Source: Enterobacter sp. CC120223-11 (GTDB taxonomy: Bacteria; Pseudomonadota; Gammaproteobacteria; Enterobacterales; Enterobacteriaceae). Taken from it: a stretch of DNA of 64,000 nucleotides. Shown here in pieces: positions 22,658 to 32,438 of the stretch. The stretch spans positions 62,001 to 126,000 of the forward strand of contig NZ_OBEF01000004.1 of NCBI RefSeq assembly GCF_900215375.1, written 5' to 3'. The position numbers and the translations under genes were made by a program. Numbering within the stretch: the stretch's first letter is position 1; the number at the start of each line of letters is the position of its first letter. The notes under the pieces were generated by a model. The model ran no database searches. It was given only the letters and a program-made list of their open reading frames with translations, and was not told where the DNA came from.

Positions 22658-23860
22658 TTAACGCAACCAGTTCGGAAGGTCGTTGAGGCCCATCGCCTGA
22701 CGAATAAGCTGCGGCTTCACACCGGGCAGCGTGTCGGCGAGCTTCAGACCAATATCGCGGAGCAGTTTTTTCGCAGGATTGACGCCCGCAAACAGTTCGC
22801 GGAAGCCCTGCATACCGGCGAGCATCAGCGCGGCGCTGTGCTTGCGGCTGCGCTCATAGCGGCGCAGGTAGAAGTGCTGACCAAAATCTTTACCCTGCGC
22901 GTGCAGACGGCGGATTTCATCAATTAACTCTGCGGCATCCATAAAGCCCAGGTTCACGCCCTGCCCGGCCAGCGGGTGTATGGTGTGGGCCGCGTCGCCA
23001 ACCAGCGCCAGACGGTGAGCGGCAAACTGACGCGCGTAACGTCCGGTGAGAGGAAACACCTGGCGTTCGCTTTCCACTTCGCAAAGCCCGAGGCGATTAT
23101 CAAACGCCACGTTCAAGGCCTGGTTAAACGTGGCCTCGTCGGTCTGCTGCATTTTTGCAGCGTCTTCCGGCGACAGCGACCAGACGATAGAGCACAGATG
23201 CGGATCGCTGAGTGGCAGGAAGGCGAGAATACCTTCCCCGTGAAACGCCTGGCGGGCCACGGCCTGATGCGGCTCAGCGGTGCGAATGGTCGCGACCAGC
23301 GCATGATGGCGATAGTCCCAGGACGTTAGCGGAATATCCGCTTTGCCACGCAGCCAGGAATTTGCGCCGTCGGCACCGACCACCAGTCGTGCCGTCAGCA
23401 TGTTGCCATCTTTCAGCGTGAGGAACGCTTCGTTTTCACCCCAGGCCACCTGCGCCAGTTCGGCAGGTGCCATCAGCGTGATGTCTTTGCTCTGCGCGGC
23501 TTTACGCCACAGCGCATGGTGAATGACGCCGTTTTCGATGATGTGCCCCAGATGGCTGTAGCCGAGGCTTTCGTCATCAAAGGCAATCCGCCCGAAGCTG
23601 TCCCGATCCCAGACTTCCATCCCGTGGTAGCAGCTGGTGCGATCGGCCAGAATATCGTTCCACACTCCAAGGCGCGTCAGCAGCTTTTCGCTCGCCGCGT
23701 TAATGGCGGAAACGCGAAGCTGTGGCGCTGAATCAGCGGCAACAGCCTGAGGCTGGTGCTGTTCTATGACCGCCACGCGCAGCCCGCTGCCCTGTAAACC
23801 ACAGGCTACGGCCAGGCCGACCATGCCCCCACCAACGATAGCGATATCAACACTTTGCAC
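22658..23860 (-). CDS. ubiI: Ubiquinone biosynthesis C5-hydroxylase UbiI (VisC)
   Basis: UbiI is the flavin monooxygenase that hydroxylates carbon 5 of the ubiquinone ring precursor, acting with the Ubi complex. The 400-residue protein starts with the FAD dinucleotide motif VGGGMVGLAVACGL, has the middle DG motif VVGADGANSWLR (about residues 165-176) and the C-terminal FAD motif LVGDAAHTIHPLAGQGVNLG (about 295-314). It is the last gene of the ygfB-pepP-ubiH-ubiI operon and begins 10 bases after ubiH. Confidence 0.96.
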   Translation of the reverse strand: MQSVDIAIVGGGMVGLAVACGLQGSGLRVAVIEQHQPQAVAADSAPQLRVSAINAASEKLLTRLGVWNDILADRTSCYHGMEVWDRDSFGRIAFDDESLGYSHLGHIIENGVIHHALWRKAAQSKDITLMAPAELAQVAWGENEAFLTLKDGNMLTARLVVGADGANSWLRGKADIPLTSWDYRHHALVATIRTAEPHQAVARQAFHGEGILAFLPLSDPHLCSIVWSLSPEDAAKMQQTDEATFNQALNVAFDNRLGLCEVESERQVFPLTGRYARQFAAHRLALVGDAAHTIHPLAGQGVNLGFMDAAELIDEIRRLHAQGKDFGQHFYLRRYERSRKHSAALMLAGMQGFRELFAGVNPAKKLLRDIGLKLADTLPGVKPQLIRQAMGLNDLPNWLR

Positions 23861-23870
23861 TGAAAACTCC

Positions 23871-25037
23871 TTATCTCGCTACCTGACCCAGGGTACGCTG
23901 CGCCAGCGCATCGCGCGCCGGGGTGAATAATTCCATCGCCATTAAGCCAATATTTCGCCCGGCCACCAGCGGCGCCCAGCGATTAGCAAAGAGATGAACC
24001 AGACCGTCGGTGACGCCGATGGTCGCGTTTTTGTCATTTGAACGGCGTTGCTGATACTGGCTAAGCAGCGCATAGTCGCCCGCATCATCAGCGTGCGCCA
24101 GCATCTCCGCCAGCGATATCACATCGCGCAGACCAAGGTTAAAGCCCTGCCCGGCAATAGGATGCAGCGTTTGCGCCGCGTTGCCCACCAGCGCGACACG
24201 GTGCGATACCGCGCGCTGAGCCGTGGACAAAGTGAGTGGGTACGCGTTACGGCTGCCGGTATGCGTGATACGCCCCAGCCGCCAGCCGAACGCCTGCTGA
24301 AGTTCATCGCAGAAGCGGGCATCGGACCAGCTCAGCACTTCGTCGCGATTCTCCAGCGGATGGCACCACACCAGCGAGCAGCGCCCGTCCGACATTGGCA
24401 GCATCGCCAGCGGGCCATGCGCAGTGAAGCGCTCAAACGCACGGCCTTCGTGCGGCACGGCGGTCGTGACGTTGGCAATGACCGCCAGCTGTTCATAAGG
24501 CTGCTGCTGCCAGCGGATGCCGCACTGCTCGCCAAGGGCCGAACGTGAGCCGTCCGCAGCGACCAGCAGTTGTGCCGTCAGCTTTTGACCATTATCGAGG
24601 GTGACTTCAACGTTATCCTGAGTGCGGGAGAAGCTGCTGACGCGAGCCGGACAGTGCAGCGTCACGCCAGGCGCTTTGCGCAACAGCGTAAACAAGCGCT
24701 GGCCCACGTCGTGCAGTTCCACAACCTGCCCAAGCGCGGGCAGATGATAATCTTCTGCTTCCAGCGTAACAAACCCGGCATGGCCGCGATCGCTTACGTG
24801 GACGGTACGGATTGCCGTGGCGCAGTCACGAATCGCCTGCCAGATGCCGACTCTGGCCAGCTGCTGACAGGTGCCCGCCGCCAGCGCAATGGCCCGGGCA
24901 TCAAAGCCCGGATGCTGCTGAGAATCGGGCGCGACGGCCTCAACAAGATGAACGGGGATCTTCCCCGCGCTGAGATGCGAAATGGCCAGCGCCAGCGTCG
25001 CGCCAGTCATGCCGCCACCTACGATAATCACGCTCAT
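23871..25037 (-). CDS. ubiH: 2-octaprenyl-6-methoxyphenol hydroxylase UbiH
   Basis: UbiH hydroxylates carbon 1 of 2-polyprenyl-6-methoxyphenol in ubiquinone synthesis. At 388 residues it is 4 shorter than E. coli UbiH. It has the same flavoprotein architecture as UbiI: GxGxxG-type VGGGMTGATLALAIS at the N-terminus, LVAADGSRSALGE (about residue 160) and LVGNAAQTLHPIAGQGFNLG (about 285-304). Its ATG overlaps the pepP stop by 4 bases (ATGA), indicating translational coupling. Confidence 0.96.
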   Translation of the reverse strand: MSVIIVGGGMTGATLALAISHLSAGKIPVHLVEAVAPDSQQHPGFDARAIALAAGTCQQLARVGIWQAIRDCATAIRTVHVSDRGHAGFVTLEAEDYHLPALGQVVELHDVGQRLFTLLRKAPGVTLHCPARVSSFSRTQDNVEVTLDNGQKLTAQLLVAADGSRSALGEQCGIRWQQQPYEQLAVIANVTTAVPHEGRAFERFTAHGPLAMLPMSDGRCSLVWCHPLENRDEVLSWSDARFCDELQQAFGWRLGRITHTGSRNAYPLTLSTAQRAVSHRVALVGNAAQTLHPIAGQGFNLGLRDVISLAEMLAHADDAGDYALLSQYQQRRSNDKNATIGVTDGLVHLFANRWAPLVAGRNIGLMAMELFTPARDALAQRTLGQVAR

Positions 25038-26347
25038 GCTTTCTGTGCCGCCATCAACGCCTCGATATCGTCGGCGCGTTTTACGACGCTGGCAGTCAGG
25101 TTTTCGTTACCGTTGTCAGTGATGACAATGTCATCTTCGATGCGGATCCCAATACCACGGTACCGCTCTGGCACGTCGGTATCCGGGGCAATGTACAGGC
25201 CAGGCTCAACGGTCAGCACCATACCTGGCTCCAGCACCCGGGATCGATCCGGACCGTATTCACCGACGTCGTGCACGTCCATCCCCAGCCAGTGGCTGAG
25301 ACCATGCATAAAGAATTTGCGGTGCGCGTTGTCGGTAATTAGCTGATCGATATCGCCTTTAAGGACGCCGAGTCTGACCAGGCCGGAAACCATAATTCGC
25401 ACCACTTCGCCTGTGACTTCCTGCATGGTTGTTCCAGGGCGATAAAGGCTCAGCGCCGCTTCCAGTGATTCGAGGACGATGTCATAGATTTCACGCTGGG
25501 CCGGGGAGAATTTCCCACCGACCGGGAAGGTGCGGGTGATGTCCCCGGCATAGCCCTGATACTCGCAACCCGCGTCGATAAGGACTAAATCGCCATCACG
25601 CAGTTCGGATTCATTTTCGGTGTAGTGCAGAATGCAGCCGTTTTCGCCGCCGCCGACGATGGTGTTATAGGAAGGATAGCGCGCGCCGTGGCGGGTAAAC
25701 TCGTGGTGAATTTCCCCCTCAAGCTGAAACTCGAACATGCCCGGGCGACACTTCTCCATGGCACGGGTATGCGCCAGCGCGGAAATTTCGCCTGCGCGAC
25801 GCATCACCTCAACTTCTTCCGGCGATTTGAACAAACGCATTTCATGCACCAGCGGCCGCCAGTCAACCAGCGTGCCCGGCGCTTTCAGATTCTGGCGCGA
25901 GCCTTTGCGCAATTTTTCCAGCGCGCGGAACAAGATCGTATCGGCGTATTCGTATTCGCCCTGGGCGTGGTAAATCGCATCCAGCCCGTTCAGCAACTGA
26001 TAGAGTTGTTCGTCGATTTCACTGAATGCCAGCGCCCGATCGACGCCAAGCTTTGCCGGGGCGGCTTCCTGCCCAAGACGGCGACCAAACCAGATTTCAG
26101 CGGTCAAATCGCGCACGCGGTTAAACAACACGCTGTGGTTGTGGGTGTCATCACTTTTAATCAGCACCAGCAGCGCTTCCGGCTCGTTAAAGCCTGTGAA
26201 GTAGCTGAAATCGCTGCTTTGACGATACGGGTATTCCGTGTCTGCGCTGCGAATGGCTTCCGGAGCCGCAAAAATCAGCGCCGCGCTGCCCGCTGGCATC
26301 TGCGCCAGCAGCTTTTGTCGGCGCTGAAGGTATTCCTGCTGAGTCAT
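25034..26347 (-). CDS. pepP: Xaa-Pro aminopeptidase PepP
   Basis: PepP removes N-terminal residues that precede proline. The start MTQQEYLQRRQKLLAQM at 26347 gives 437 residues (E. coli 441). The N-terminal creatinase-like domain is followed by the pita-bread M24B domain with metal ligands in LIDAGCEYQGYAGDITRTFPVGG (two aspartates), HGLSHWLGMDVHD (histidine), VLTVEPGLYI and GIGIRIEDD (glutamates). It is encoded 26 bases after ygfB and overlaps ubiH. Confidence 0.96.
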   Translation of the reverse strand: MTQQEYLQRRQKLLAQMPAGSAALIFAAPEAIRSADTEYPYRQSSDFSYFTGFNEPEALLVLIKSDDTHNHSVLFNRVRDLTAEIWFGRRLGQEAAPAKLGVDRALAFSEIDEQLYQLLNGLDAIYHAQGEYEYADTILFRALEKLRKGSRQNLKAPGTLVDWRPLVHEMRLFKSPEEVEVMRRAGEISALAHTRAMEKCRPGMFEFQLEGEIHHEFTRHGARYPSYNTIVGGGENGCILHYTENESELRDGDLVLIDAGCEYQGYAGDITRTFPVGGKFSPAQREIYDIVLESLEAALSLYRPGTTMQEVTGEVVRIMVSGLVRLGVLKGDIDQLITDNAHRKFFMHGLSHWLGMDVHDVGEYGPDRSRVLEPGMVLTVEPGLYIAPDTDVPERYRGIGIRIEDDIVITDNGNENLTASVVKRADDIEALMAAQKA

Positions 26348-26373
26348 GACACCCCTCCTGAACATGCTTGTGA

Positions 26374-26952
26374 TTAGTGTAAAGTTGGCTTCTGCTCTTC
26401 CGGGGCGGTTGGCTGCTGGTGCGTGAAGGTGTCGTGGCACAGCAGCGCCGCAACGCGTACGTACTCGACTATCTCTTCAAGCGACATTTCCAGCTCTTCC
26501 TGATCTTCGTCTTCGTCATAGCCGAGCTGCGCGATGTTGCGCAGATCGTCAATGGCTTCGCCGGTTTCACCTTTCACTTTATCCAGCTTCGGCTGCGTGA
26601 CGCCGAGGCCCAGCAGGAAGTGGTTTACCCAACCTGATAGTGCATCGGCGCGCTCAAACACGCTGACTTCATCACCGTCGGGCATATAGAGCTGGAACTG
26701 GAAACCTTCATCTTCCAGTGCATCACTGGTGGACGCATGGATTTTACGCAGCACTTCAGCCAGCTGATGACCGAAAGCCATGCCTTCGTTGGTCAGGTCG
26801 TGCACCAGCGGTAGCCAGCTGCTGTCTTTATTGCCGCCACACAACATGCCGCTAATCAGACCATGCATTTCGGCAGGCGTTAAACCCACACCCTGTTGGT
26901 TAAGTAACTGGTTCACATCGTTGTAACCAGGCATTTCGTTCTGTATAGACAT
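26374..26952 (-). CDS. ygfB: UPF0149 family protein YgfB
   Basis: This 192-residue acidic helical protein matches E. coli YgfB in length when started at [15 protein letters not shown] (26952), two codons inside the longest frame. Conserved features include [17 protein letters not shown] (about residues 23-39) and the acidic run [14 protein letters not shown] (about 143-156). Its biochemical role in enterics is unclear; in Pseudomonas, YgfB is reported to affect AmpR/AmpDh3-linked beta-lactam resistance. First gene of the pepP-ubiH-ubiI operon, divergent from zapA. Confidence 0.93.
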   Translation of the reverse strand: MSIQNEMPGYNDVNQLLNQQGVGLTPAEMHGLISGMLCGGNKDSSWLPLVHDLTNEGMAFGHQLAEVLRKIHASTSDALEDEGFQFQLYMPDGDEVSVFERADALSGWVNHFLLGLGVTQPKLDKVKGETGEAIDDLRNIAQLGYDEDEDQEELEMSLEEIVEYVRVAALLCHDTFTHQQPTAPEEQKPTLH

Positions 26953-27052
26953 GCGCATTCGTCGTCGTTGGAGAGAAGTTCATGTTATGCTACCACTTTG
27001 GACCCTGGCTAACCAGAAAAGGGCTTGTATGCTCACGTCAGGGTAGCTATAG

Positions 27053-27448
<396 letters not shown>

Positions 27449-27489
27449 CACTTCATGGTTAACTATGGTAGAGTGACCCTGAAGACAAA

Positions 27490-27673
27490 ATTTCTCTGAG
27501 ATGTTCGCAAGCGGGCCAGTCCCCTGAGCCGATATTTCATACCACAAGAATGTGGCGCTCCACGGTTGGTGAGCATGCTCGGTTCGTCCGAGAAGCCTTA
27601 AAACTGTGACGACACATTCACCTTGAACCAAGGGTTCAAGGGTTACAGCCTGCGGCGGCATCTCGGAGATTCC
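27490..27673 (+). ncRNA. ssrS: 6S RNA
   Basis: The 184-nt segment begins ATTTCTCTGAGATGTTCGC and ends with the complementary CATCTCGGAGATTCC, giving the long closing stem of 6S RNA. Its length and almost all its sequence match E. coli ssrS, including the asymmetrical central bubble region flanked by GCGGGCCAGTCCCCTGAGCC and the GGTTCAAGGG segment. 6S RNA mimics an open promoter and sequesters sigma-70 RNA polymerase in stationary phase. The zapA-ssrS-fau order is as in E. coli, where ssrS and ygfA are co-transcribed. Confidence 0.97.
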
Positions 27674-27691
27674 CTACCTTCTGTTTCAATC

Positions 27692-28288
27692 ATGACACTC
27701 GTTTCTGATACCTCCTCAGCCAGAAAAAACATCCGCCAGATTATCAGGCAGCGTCGTCGTGCGCTCACGTCAGACCAACAGTCCCTTTTCGCCGAACAGG
27801 CCGCCCGTCGCATGCTGGCGTATCCGCCCGTGGTGATGGCGAAAACCGTGGCGCTGTTTCTCTCTTTCGATGGCGAGCTGGACACGCAGCCGCTGATTGA
27901 GCAACTCTGGCAGAGCGGCAAAAAAGTTTATCTCCCGGTGCTGCATCCCTTCTCACCCGGCAATCTGCTGTTCCTGCATTACCACCCGCAGTCTGAGCTG
28001 ATTATCAATCGGCTGAAAATCCAGGAGCCAAGACTGGACGTGCGCGAAGTGTTACCGCTGAGTGAACTGGACGTGCTGATTACGCCATTGGTCGCGTTTG
28101 ACCAGCAAGGGCAGCGTCTGGGAATGGGGGGCGGATTCTACGATCGCACTCTGCAAAACTGGCAACTGCATGGCCTGCAGCCGGTCGGCTATGCACACGA
28201 TTGTCAGCAGGTCGATGCCCTGCCCGTTGAGAAGTGGGATATTCCACTGCCTGGGGTGGTGACGCCTTCGAGGCTTTGGGTGTGGTGA
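27692..28288 (+). CDS. fau: 5-formyltetrahydrofolate cyclo-ligase (YgfA)
   Basis: This enzyme converts 5-formyl-THF to 5,10-methenyl-THF with ATP. Starting at ATG 27692 (MTLVSDTSSARKNIRQ) gives 198 residues; an internal start equivalent to the 182-residue E. coli form is also possible. The family motifs are RQIIRQRRRAL at the N-terminus and the phosphate-binding GQRLGMGGGFYDRTL (about residues 140-154). The frame continues upstream into 6S RNA, which is not coding. The E. coli type I toxin locus sibC/ibsC, present in K-12 between this gene and serA, has no room here (38-bp gap). Confidence 0.93.
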   Translation: MTLVSDTSSARKNIRQIIRQRRRALTSDQQSLFAEQAARRMLAYPPVVMAKTVALFLSFDGELDTQPLIEQLWQSGKKVYLPVLHPFSPGNLLFLHYHPQSELIINRLKIQEPRLDVREVLPLSELDVLITPLVAFDQQGQRLGMGGGFYDRTLQNWQLHGLQPVGYAHDCQQVDALPVEKWDIPLPGVVTPSRLWVW

Positions 28289-28326
28289 AACATCACTCCC
28301 CCAAAGGGAGAGTGATGTGAGGATAA

Positions 28327-29559
28327 TCAGTACAGCAAACGAGCGCGAATCGTACCCGGGATCGCCTTCATGCTCAGCAGCGCTTTCTCGGCAACATCTT
28401 CTTCCGCTTCAATATCAATAACCACATAGCCCATCTGCGGCGTGGTTTGCAGATACTGCGCGGCGATGTTGACGCCCTGCTCGGCAAAGATCTGGTTGAT
28501 GGCAGTCAGCACGCCAGGACGGTTTTCGTGGATGTGCAGCAGACGACGACCGCCGTGCAGCGGCAGAGACACTTCCGGGAAGTTCACCGCAGAAAGCGTC
28601 GAACCATTGTCGGAGTATTTCGACAGCTTACCGGCCACTTCCAGGCCGATATTTTCCTGCGCTTCCTGAGTGGAGCCGCCAATGTGCGGCGTCAGGATCA
28701 CGTTATCAAATTCGCAAAGCGGCGAGGTGAACGGATCGGTGTTGGTTGCTGGCTCCGTCGGGAATACGTCGATTGCGGCCCCCGCCAGGTGCTTGCGCGC
28801 CAGCGCATCGCACAGAGCAGGAATGTCCACCACCGTACCGCGCGCGGCGTTGATCAGCAGTGAACCCGGCTTCATCAGCGCCAGCTCTTCCGCGCCCATC
28901 ATATTTTTAGTCGACGCGTTTTCCGGCACGTGGAGGCTGACCACGTCGCTCATGTTCAGCAGGTCAGAAAGATGCTGGACCTGCGTGGCGTTGCCCAGCG
29001 GCAGCTTGTTTTCGATATCGTAGAAGAAGACGTGCATCCCCAGCGATTCTGCCAGAATGCCCAGCTGCGTACCGATATGGCCGTAGCCGATGATTCCGAG
29101 CTTTTTGCCACGCGCTTCGTAGCTACCCGCAGCCAGCTTGTTCCAGATCCCACGGTGCGCTTTGGCATTCGCTTCAGGAATACCGCGCAGCAGCAGCAAT
29201 AGCTCGCCAATGACCAGTTCGGCAACGGAACGGGTGTTAGAGAACGGAGCGTTAAAGACCGGCACGCCGCGTCTTGCCGCTGCAGCCAGATCGACCTGGT
29301 TGGTGCCGATGCAGAAGCAGCCAATCGCTACCAGCTTTTCCGCCGCCTGAATAATGTCTTCGGTGAGATGAGTTCGGGAGCGCAGGCCGATGAAATGGGC
29401 ATCACGGATCGACTCTTTCAGCTGCTCAGCGTCGAGCGCGCCTTTGTGAAATTCAATGTTGGTGTAGCCTGCTGCACGAAGGTTATCGAGTGCTTTTTGA
29501 TGCACGCCTTCCACCAGCAGAAACTTAATTTTGTCTTTTTCCAGTGATACCTTAGCCAT
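28327..29559 (-). CDS. serA: D-3-phosphoglycerate dehydrogenase
   Basis: SerA catalyses the first committed step of serine synthesis and is feedback-inhibited by serine. The start MAKVSLEKDKIKFLLVEG (29559) gives 410 residues, as in E. coli. The Rossmann motif GIIGYGHIGTQLG lies near residues 157-169, the catalytic Arg/Glu/His set in the 240-295 region (NAARGTVVD, ILTPHIGGSTQEAQ), and a C-terminal ACT domain (about 337-410) ends in the family terminus RARLLY. It converges with fau. The 266-bp region upstream to rpiA contains its promoter. Confidence 0.97.
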   Translation of the reverse strand: MAKVSLEKDKIKFLLVEGVHQKALDNLRAAGYTNIEFHKGALDAEQLKESIRDAHFIGLRSRTHLTEDIIQAAEKLVAIGCFCIGTNQVDLAAAARRGVPVFNAPFSNTRSVAELVIGELLLLLRGIPEANAKAHRGIWNKLAAGSYEARGKKLGIIGYGHIGTQLGILAESLGMHVFFYDIENKLPLGNATQVQHLSDLLNMSDVVSLHVPENASTKNMMGAEELALMKPGSLLINAARGTVVDIPALCDALARKHLAGAAIDVFPTEPATNTDPFTSPLCEFDNVILTPHIGGSTQEAQENIGLEVAGKLSKYSDNGSTLSAVNFPEVSLPLHGGRRLLHIHENRPGVLTAINQIFAEQGVNIAAQYLQTTPQMGYVVIDIEAEEDVAEKALLSMKAIPGTIRARLLY

Positions 29560-29799
29560 TTCCCCGCCCTGTCTGTCTTGTATCGATATAGTGGTGAACG
29601 AACGATGCTCACCAAGCCAACATATCAAAAAAAACTATTGCGGCAATATGAACGTTTGCGTCGGCGTCCTGAGGAGATGTCATTCAGGGCAAAATGGCAG
29701 CATAAAATGCTGGAAGGAAATGAGAGCGCAGCTTGTTAATCAGAAGTAGCCAGATTATGTGACACAAGTCACCAAATTTAACCTGGCGAAAATTTTTTA

Positions 29800-29820
29800 C
29801 GGGGGCATGGGCTGCCCCCG
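29800..29820 (-). terminator. Possible rpiA terminator hairpin
   Basis: An 8-bp GC stem (CGGGGGCA with TGCCCCCG, 5-base loop) sits 6 bases past the rpiA stop. On the minus strand it is followed by TAAAAAATTTT rather than an immediate T-tract, so its strength is doubtful. Confidence 0.45.
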
Positions 29821-29825
29821 TCAGA

Positions 29826-30485
29826 TCATTTTACGATGGTTTTCACGCCATCGGCGGTGCCAATCAGCGCCACATCCGCGCCACGGTTGGCAAACAGACC
29901 AACGGTCACCACGCCCGGGATACCATTAATGGTATTTTCCAGCGCTACTGCGTCGAGGATTTCAAGGCCGTGAACGTCCAGGATAACGTTACCGTTATCA
30001 GTGACAACGTTCTGGCGATATTCAGGACGTCCGCCCAGCTTCACCAGTTCACGCGCAACCGCGCTGCGCGCCATTGGAATCACTTCTACCGGCAGCGGGA
30101 AGTTGCCGAGGATTGCCACCTGCTTGGAGGCATCCGCGATGCAGATGAACTTGTCGGCCACAGACGCAATAATCTTCTCGCGCGTCAGCGCCGCGCCGCC
30201 GCCTTTGATCATCTGCATGTGGTCGTTGATCTCATCCGCACCGTCAACGTAGATCCCCAGACGGTCCACTTCATTCAGATCAAAAACGTGGATCCCAAGA
30301 CTTTTCAGCTTTTCGGTCGAAGCGTCCGAGCTGGAAACGGCACCCTCAATCTGACCTTTCATCGTGCCGAGCGCGTCGATAAAGTGCGCGGCGGTCGACC
30401 CCGTGCCCACACCAACGATGGTCCCCGGCTGTACGTATTGAAGTGCTGCCCAGCCAACTGCTTTTTTCAGTTCATCCTGCGTCAT
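29826..30485 (-). CDS. rpiA: Ribose-5-phosphate isomerase A
   Basis: RpiA interconverts ribose-5-phosphate and ribulose-5-phosphate. Starting at [15 protein letters not shown] (30485) gives 219 residues, the E. coli length; 35 further codons upstream lie in the promoter region. Motifs include [16 protein letters not shown] (phosphate binding, about residues 23-38), [25 protein letters not shown] split around residues 81-105 with the catalytic Asp and Glu, and [12 protein letters not shown]. It diverges from argP, as in E. coli. Confidence 0.97.
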   Translation of the reverse strand: MTQDELKKAVGWAALQYVQPGTIVGVGTGSTAAHFIDALGTMKGQIEGAVSSSDASTEKLKSLGIHVFDLNEVDRLGIYVDGADEINDHMQMIKGGGAALTREKIIASVADKFICIADASKQVAILGNFPLPVEVIPMARSAVARELVKLGGRPEYRQNVVTDNGNVILDVHGLEILDAVALENTINGIPGVVTVGLFANRGADVALIGTADGVKTIVK

Positions 30486-30644
30486 GATTTTTGCCTGTGA
30501 TGTGATGGGATGGGGCGCATTATAGACTATTCGCTGCCTAAATGTCCCTGCACGGCCCGCCGAGCGCGGCCCAATTTCACTCTGTATCAAAGGTAAATTT
30601 ATGTCATAGTGCGGATAACAGAATATGAGGAGTCAGTCACAGCA

Positions 30645-31538
30645 ATGAAACGTCCGGACTACAGAACACTACAGGCGCTGGATGCGGTTATTCGGGAACG
30701 CGGGTTCGAGCGCGCCGCACAAAAGCTGTGTATCACCCAGTCCGCCGTCTCACAGCGTATTAAACAGCTGGAAAACATGTTCGGACAGCCGTTGCTGGTG
30801 CGCACCGTGCCTCCTCGCCCAACCGAGCAAGGGCAAAAGCTGCTCGCGCTGTTACGCCAGGTTGAACTGCTTGAAGAAGAGTGGCTTGGCGACGAGCAGA
30901 CCGGTTCCACGCCACTGCTGCTGTCGCTGGCGGTCAACGCCGACAGCCTGGCAACCTGGCTGCTGCCCGCCCTTTCCGCTGTCCTTTCCGACTCACCGAT
31001 TCGCCTTAACATTCAGGTGGAAGATGAAACCCGTACCCAGGAACGCCTGCGCCGTGGTGAGGTGGTTGGTGCGGTGAGTATTCAGCCCCAGGCACTGCCC
31101 AGCTGTCTGGTCGATCAGCTGGGGGCGCTCGACTACCTGTTCGTCGCCTCAAAGTCGTTTGCGCAACGCTACTTCCCGAATGGCGTCACGCGCTCTGCCC
31201 TGCTTAAAGCGCCCGTGGTGGCGTTTGACCATCTCGACGATATGCATCAGGCCTTCCTTCAGCAGCACTTCGATTTACCGCCGGGCAGCGTGCCGTGCCA
31301 CATCGTCAACTCTTCGGAAGCCTTTGTGCAGCTGGCCCGTCAGGGCACCACCTGCTGTATGATCCCGCATCTGCAAATCGAACGGGAGCTGGACAGCGGC
31401 GAACTTATCGATTTGACGCCTGGCCTGTTCCAGCGCCGGATGCTGTACTGGCACCGCTTCGCGCCGGAAAGCCGTATGATGCGCCGCGTTACCGATGCGC
31501 TACTGGAATACGGGCACAAGGTTTTGCGCCAGGATTAA
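30645..31538 (+). CDS. argP: LysR-type regulator ArgP (IciA)
   Basis: ArgP senses lysine and arginine and activates argO and several lysine-pathway genes. The start [16 protein letters not shown] (30645) gives 297 residues, identical in length to E. coli. The N-terminal winged helix-turn-helix (about residues 5-62) has the LTTR signature [21 protein letters not shown]; the rest is the LysR effector domain. Its target argO lies 0.9 kb downstream, with yggE between. A strong hairpin follows the stop. Confidence 0.97.
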   Translation: MKRPDYRTLQALDAVIRERGFERAAQKLCITQSAVSQRIKQLENMFGQPLLVRTVPPRPTEQGQKLLALLRQVELLEEEWLGDEQTGSTPLLLSLAVNADSLATWLLPALSAVLSDSPIRLNIQVEDETRTQERLRRGEVVGAVSIQPQALPSCLVDQLGALDYLFVASKSFAQRYFPNGVTRSALLKAPVVAFDHLDDMHQAFLQQHFDLPPGSVPCHIVNSSEAFVQLARQGTTCCMIPHLQIERELDSGELIDLTPGLFQRRMLYWHRFAPESRMMRRVTDALLEYGHKVLRQD

Positions 31539-31543
31539 AACAG

Positions 31544-31572
31544 AAAAGCCGGGAGACATTCCCGGCTTTTTG
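31544..31572. terminator. Bidirectional terminator between argP and yggE
   Basis: An 11-bp perfect stem (AAAAGCCGGGA with TCCCGGCTTTT, loop GACAT) with A's before and T's after serves both converging genes: it starts 5 bases after the argP stop and 22 bases past the yggE stop. Confidence 0.92.
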
Positions 31573-31593
31573 CATTTATTGTCGCGAAAGCAG

Positions 31594-32349
31594 TTATTCT
31601 GCTTTCTTCTCAGGCTCCGCCGATTTCTGCGGGGCTGCCTGAGTCGGCTCCAGCTGGAAGACCACGTCAACCTGATCGTCGAACTGAATCGTCGGCTGTT
31701 CGTAGGTTTCCTGTGCGGAAGGCGCGGCAGCCGCATCCGCCTTCATCATCCGCACCATAGGGCTTGGCTGATAGTTGGAGACGTGATAGCGCACGCTGTA
31801 AACCGGCCCCAGCTTCGCATTGAAGCCATTCGCCAGCGCTTTAGCCTGATGCACGGCATCATCAATCGCTGCCTTGCGGGCTTTGTCTTTGTACTCTTCC
31901 GGTTGCGCAACGCCCAGAGAGACGGAACGAATTTCGTTCAGCCCCGCTTTCAGTGCGCCGTCCAGCAGCGAGTTCAGCTTGTCCAGCTGACGCAACGTCA
32001 CTTCCACAGTTCGCACTGCACGATAACCTTTCAGGACGCTTTTGCCATTCTGATAGTCGTAATCGGGCTGAGTACGCAGGTTTGCAGAACTGATGTCTTT
32101 CTTGGCGACACCGTTTTGCTCAAGGAAAGAGAGATACTGAGCTACGCGATCGTCGGCCTGTTTCTTGGCCGATGCAGCATCTTTCGCCGCCACGTTCACT
32201 TCAATCGCAAGGGTTGCGAGGTCCGGCACTGCGTCAACGCTTGCCGTTCCGGAGGTGACAATGTGCGGTCCATCCGGCAACTCATTTGCCTGTACCGACA
32301 TTGCACTGAATCCCACTAATGCCGCCAGGGCCATCACTTTAAACTTCAC
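31594..32349 (-). CDS. yggE: SIMPL-domain oxidative-stress protein YggE
   Basis: This 251-residue periplasmic protein uses a GTG start (32349) giving (M)KFKVMALAALVGFSAMSVQA, a clear signal peptide cleaved before NELPDG, with AGGA 9 bases upstream; longer readings upstream are not signal-like. The SIMPL (DUF541) domain spans about residues 28-225. E. coli YggE is associated with reduced intracellular oxidative stress; its mechanism is not known. It lies between argP and argO and is transcribed with the same polarity as argO. Confidence 0.92.
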   Translation of the reverse strand: MKFKVMALAALVGFSAMSVQANELPDGPHIVTSGTASVDAVPDLATLAIEVNVAAKDAASAKKQADDRVAQYLSFLEQNGVAKKDISSANLRTQPDYDYQNGKSVLKGYRAVRTVEVTLRQLDKLNSLLDGALKAGLNEIRSVSLGVAQPEEYKDKARKAAIDDAVHQAKALANGFNAKLGPVYSVRYHVSNYQPSPMVRMMKADAAAAPSAQETYEQPTIQFDDQVDVVFQLEPTQAAPQKSAEPEKKAE

Positions 32350-32438
32350 TGTCGTTCCTCCTTGTTGCCTGTTCACCCGAAACGGGGCGCATGCCAGCAA
32401 GCTTAGTCTTTGAGAGCTAAATGTCCATAAGACAAGGC

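Noticed and set aside
28291..28317. Hairpin CATCACTCCC/GGGAGAGTGATG after fau
   Set aside because: The stem has a two-base bulge and no T-tract on either strand, so I did not list it as a terminator, though it may end fau and serA transcripts weakly.
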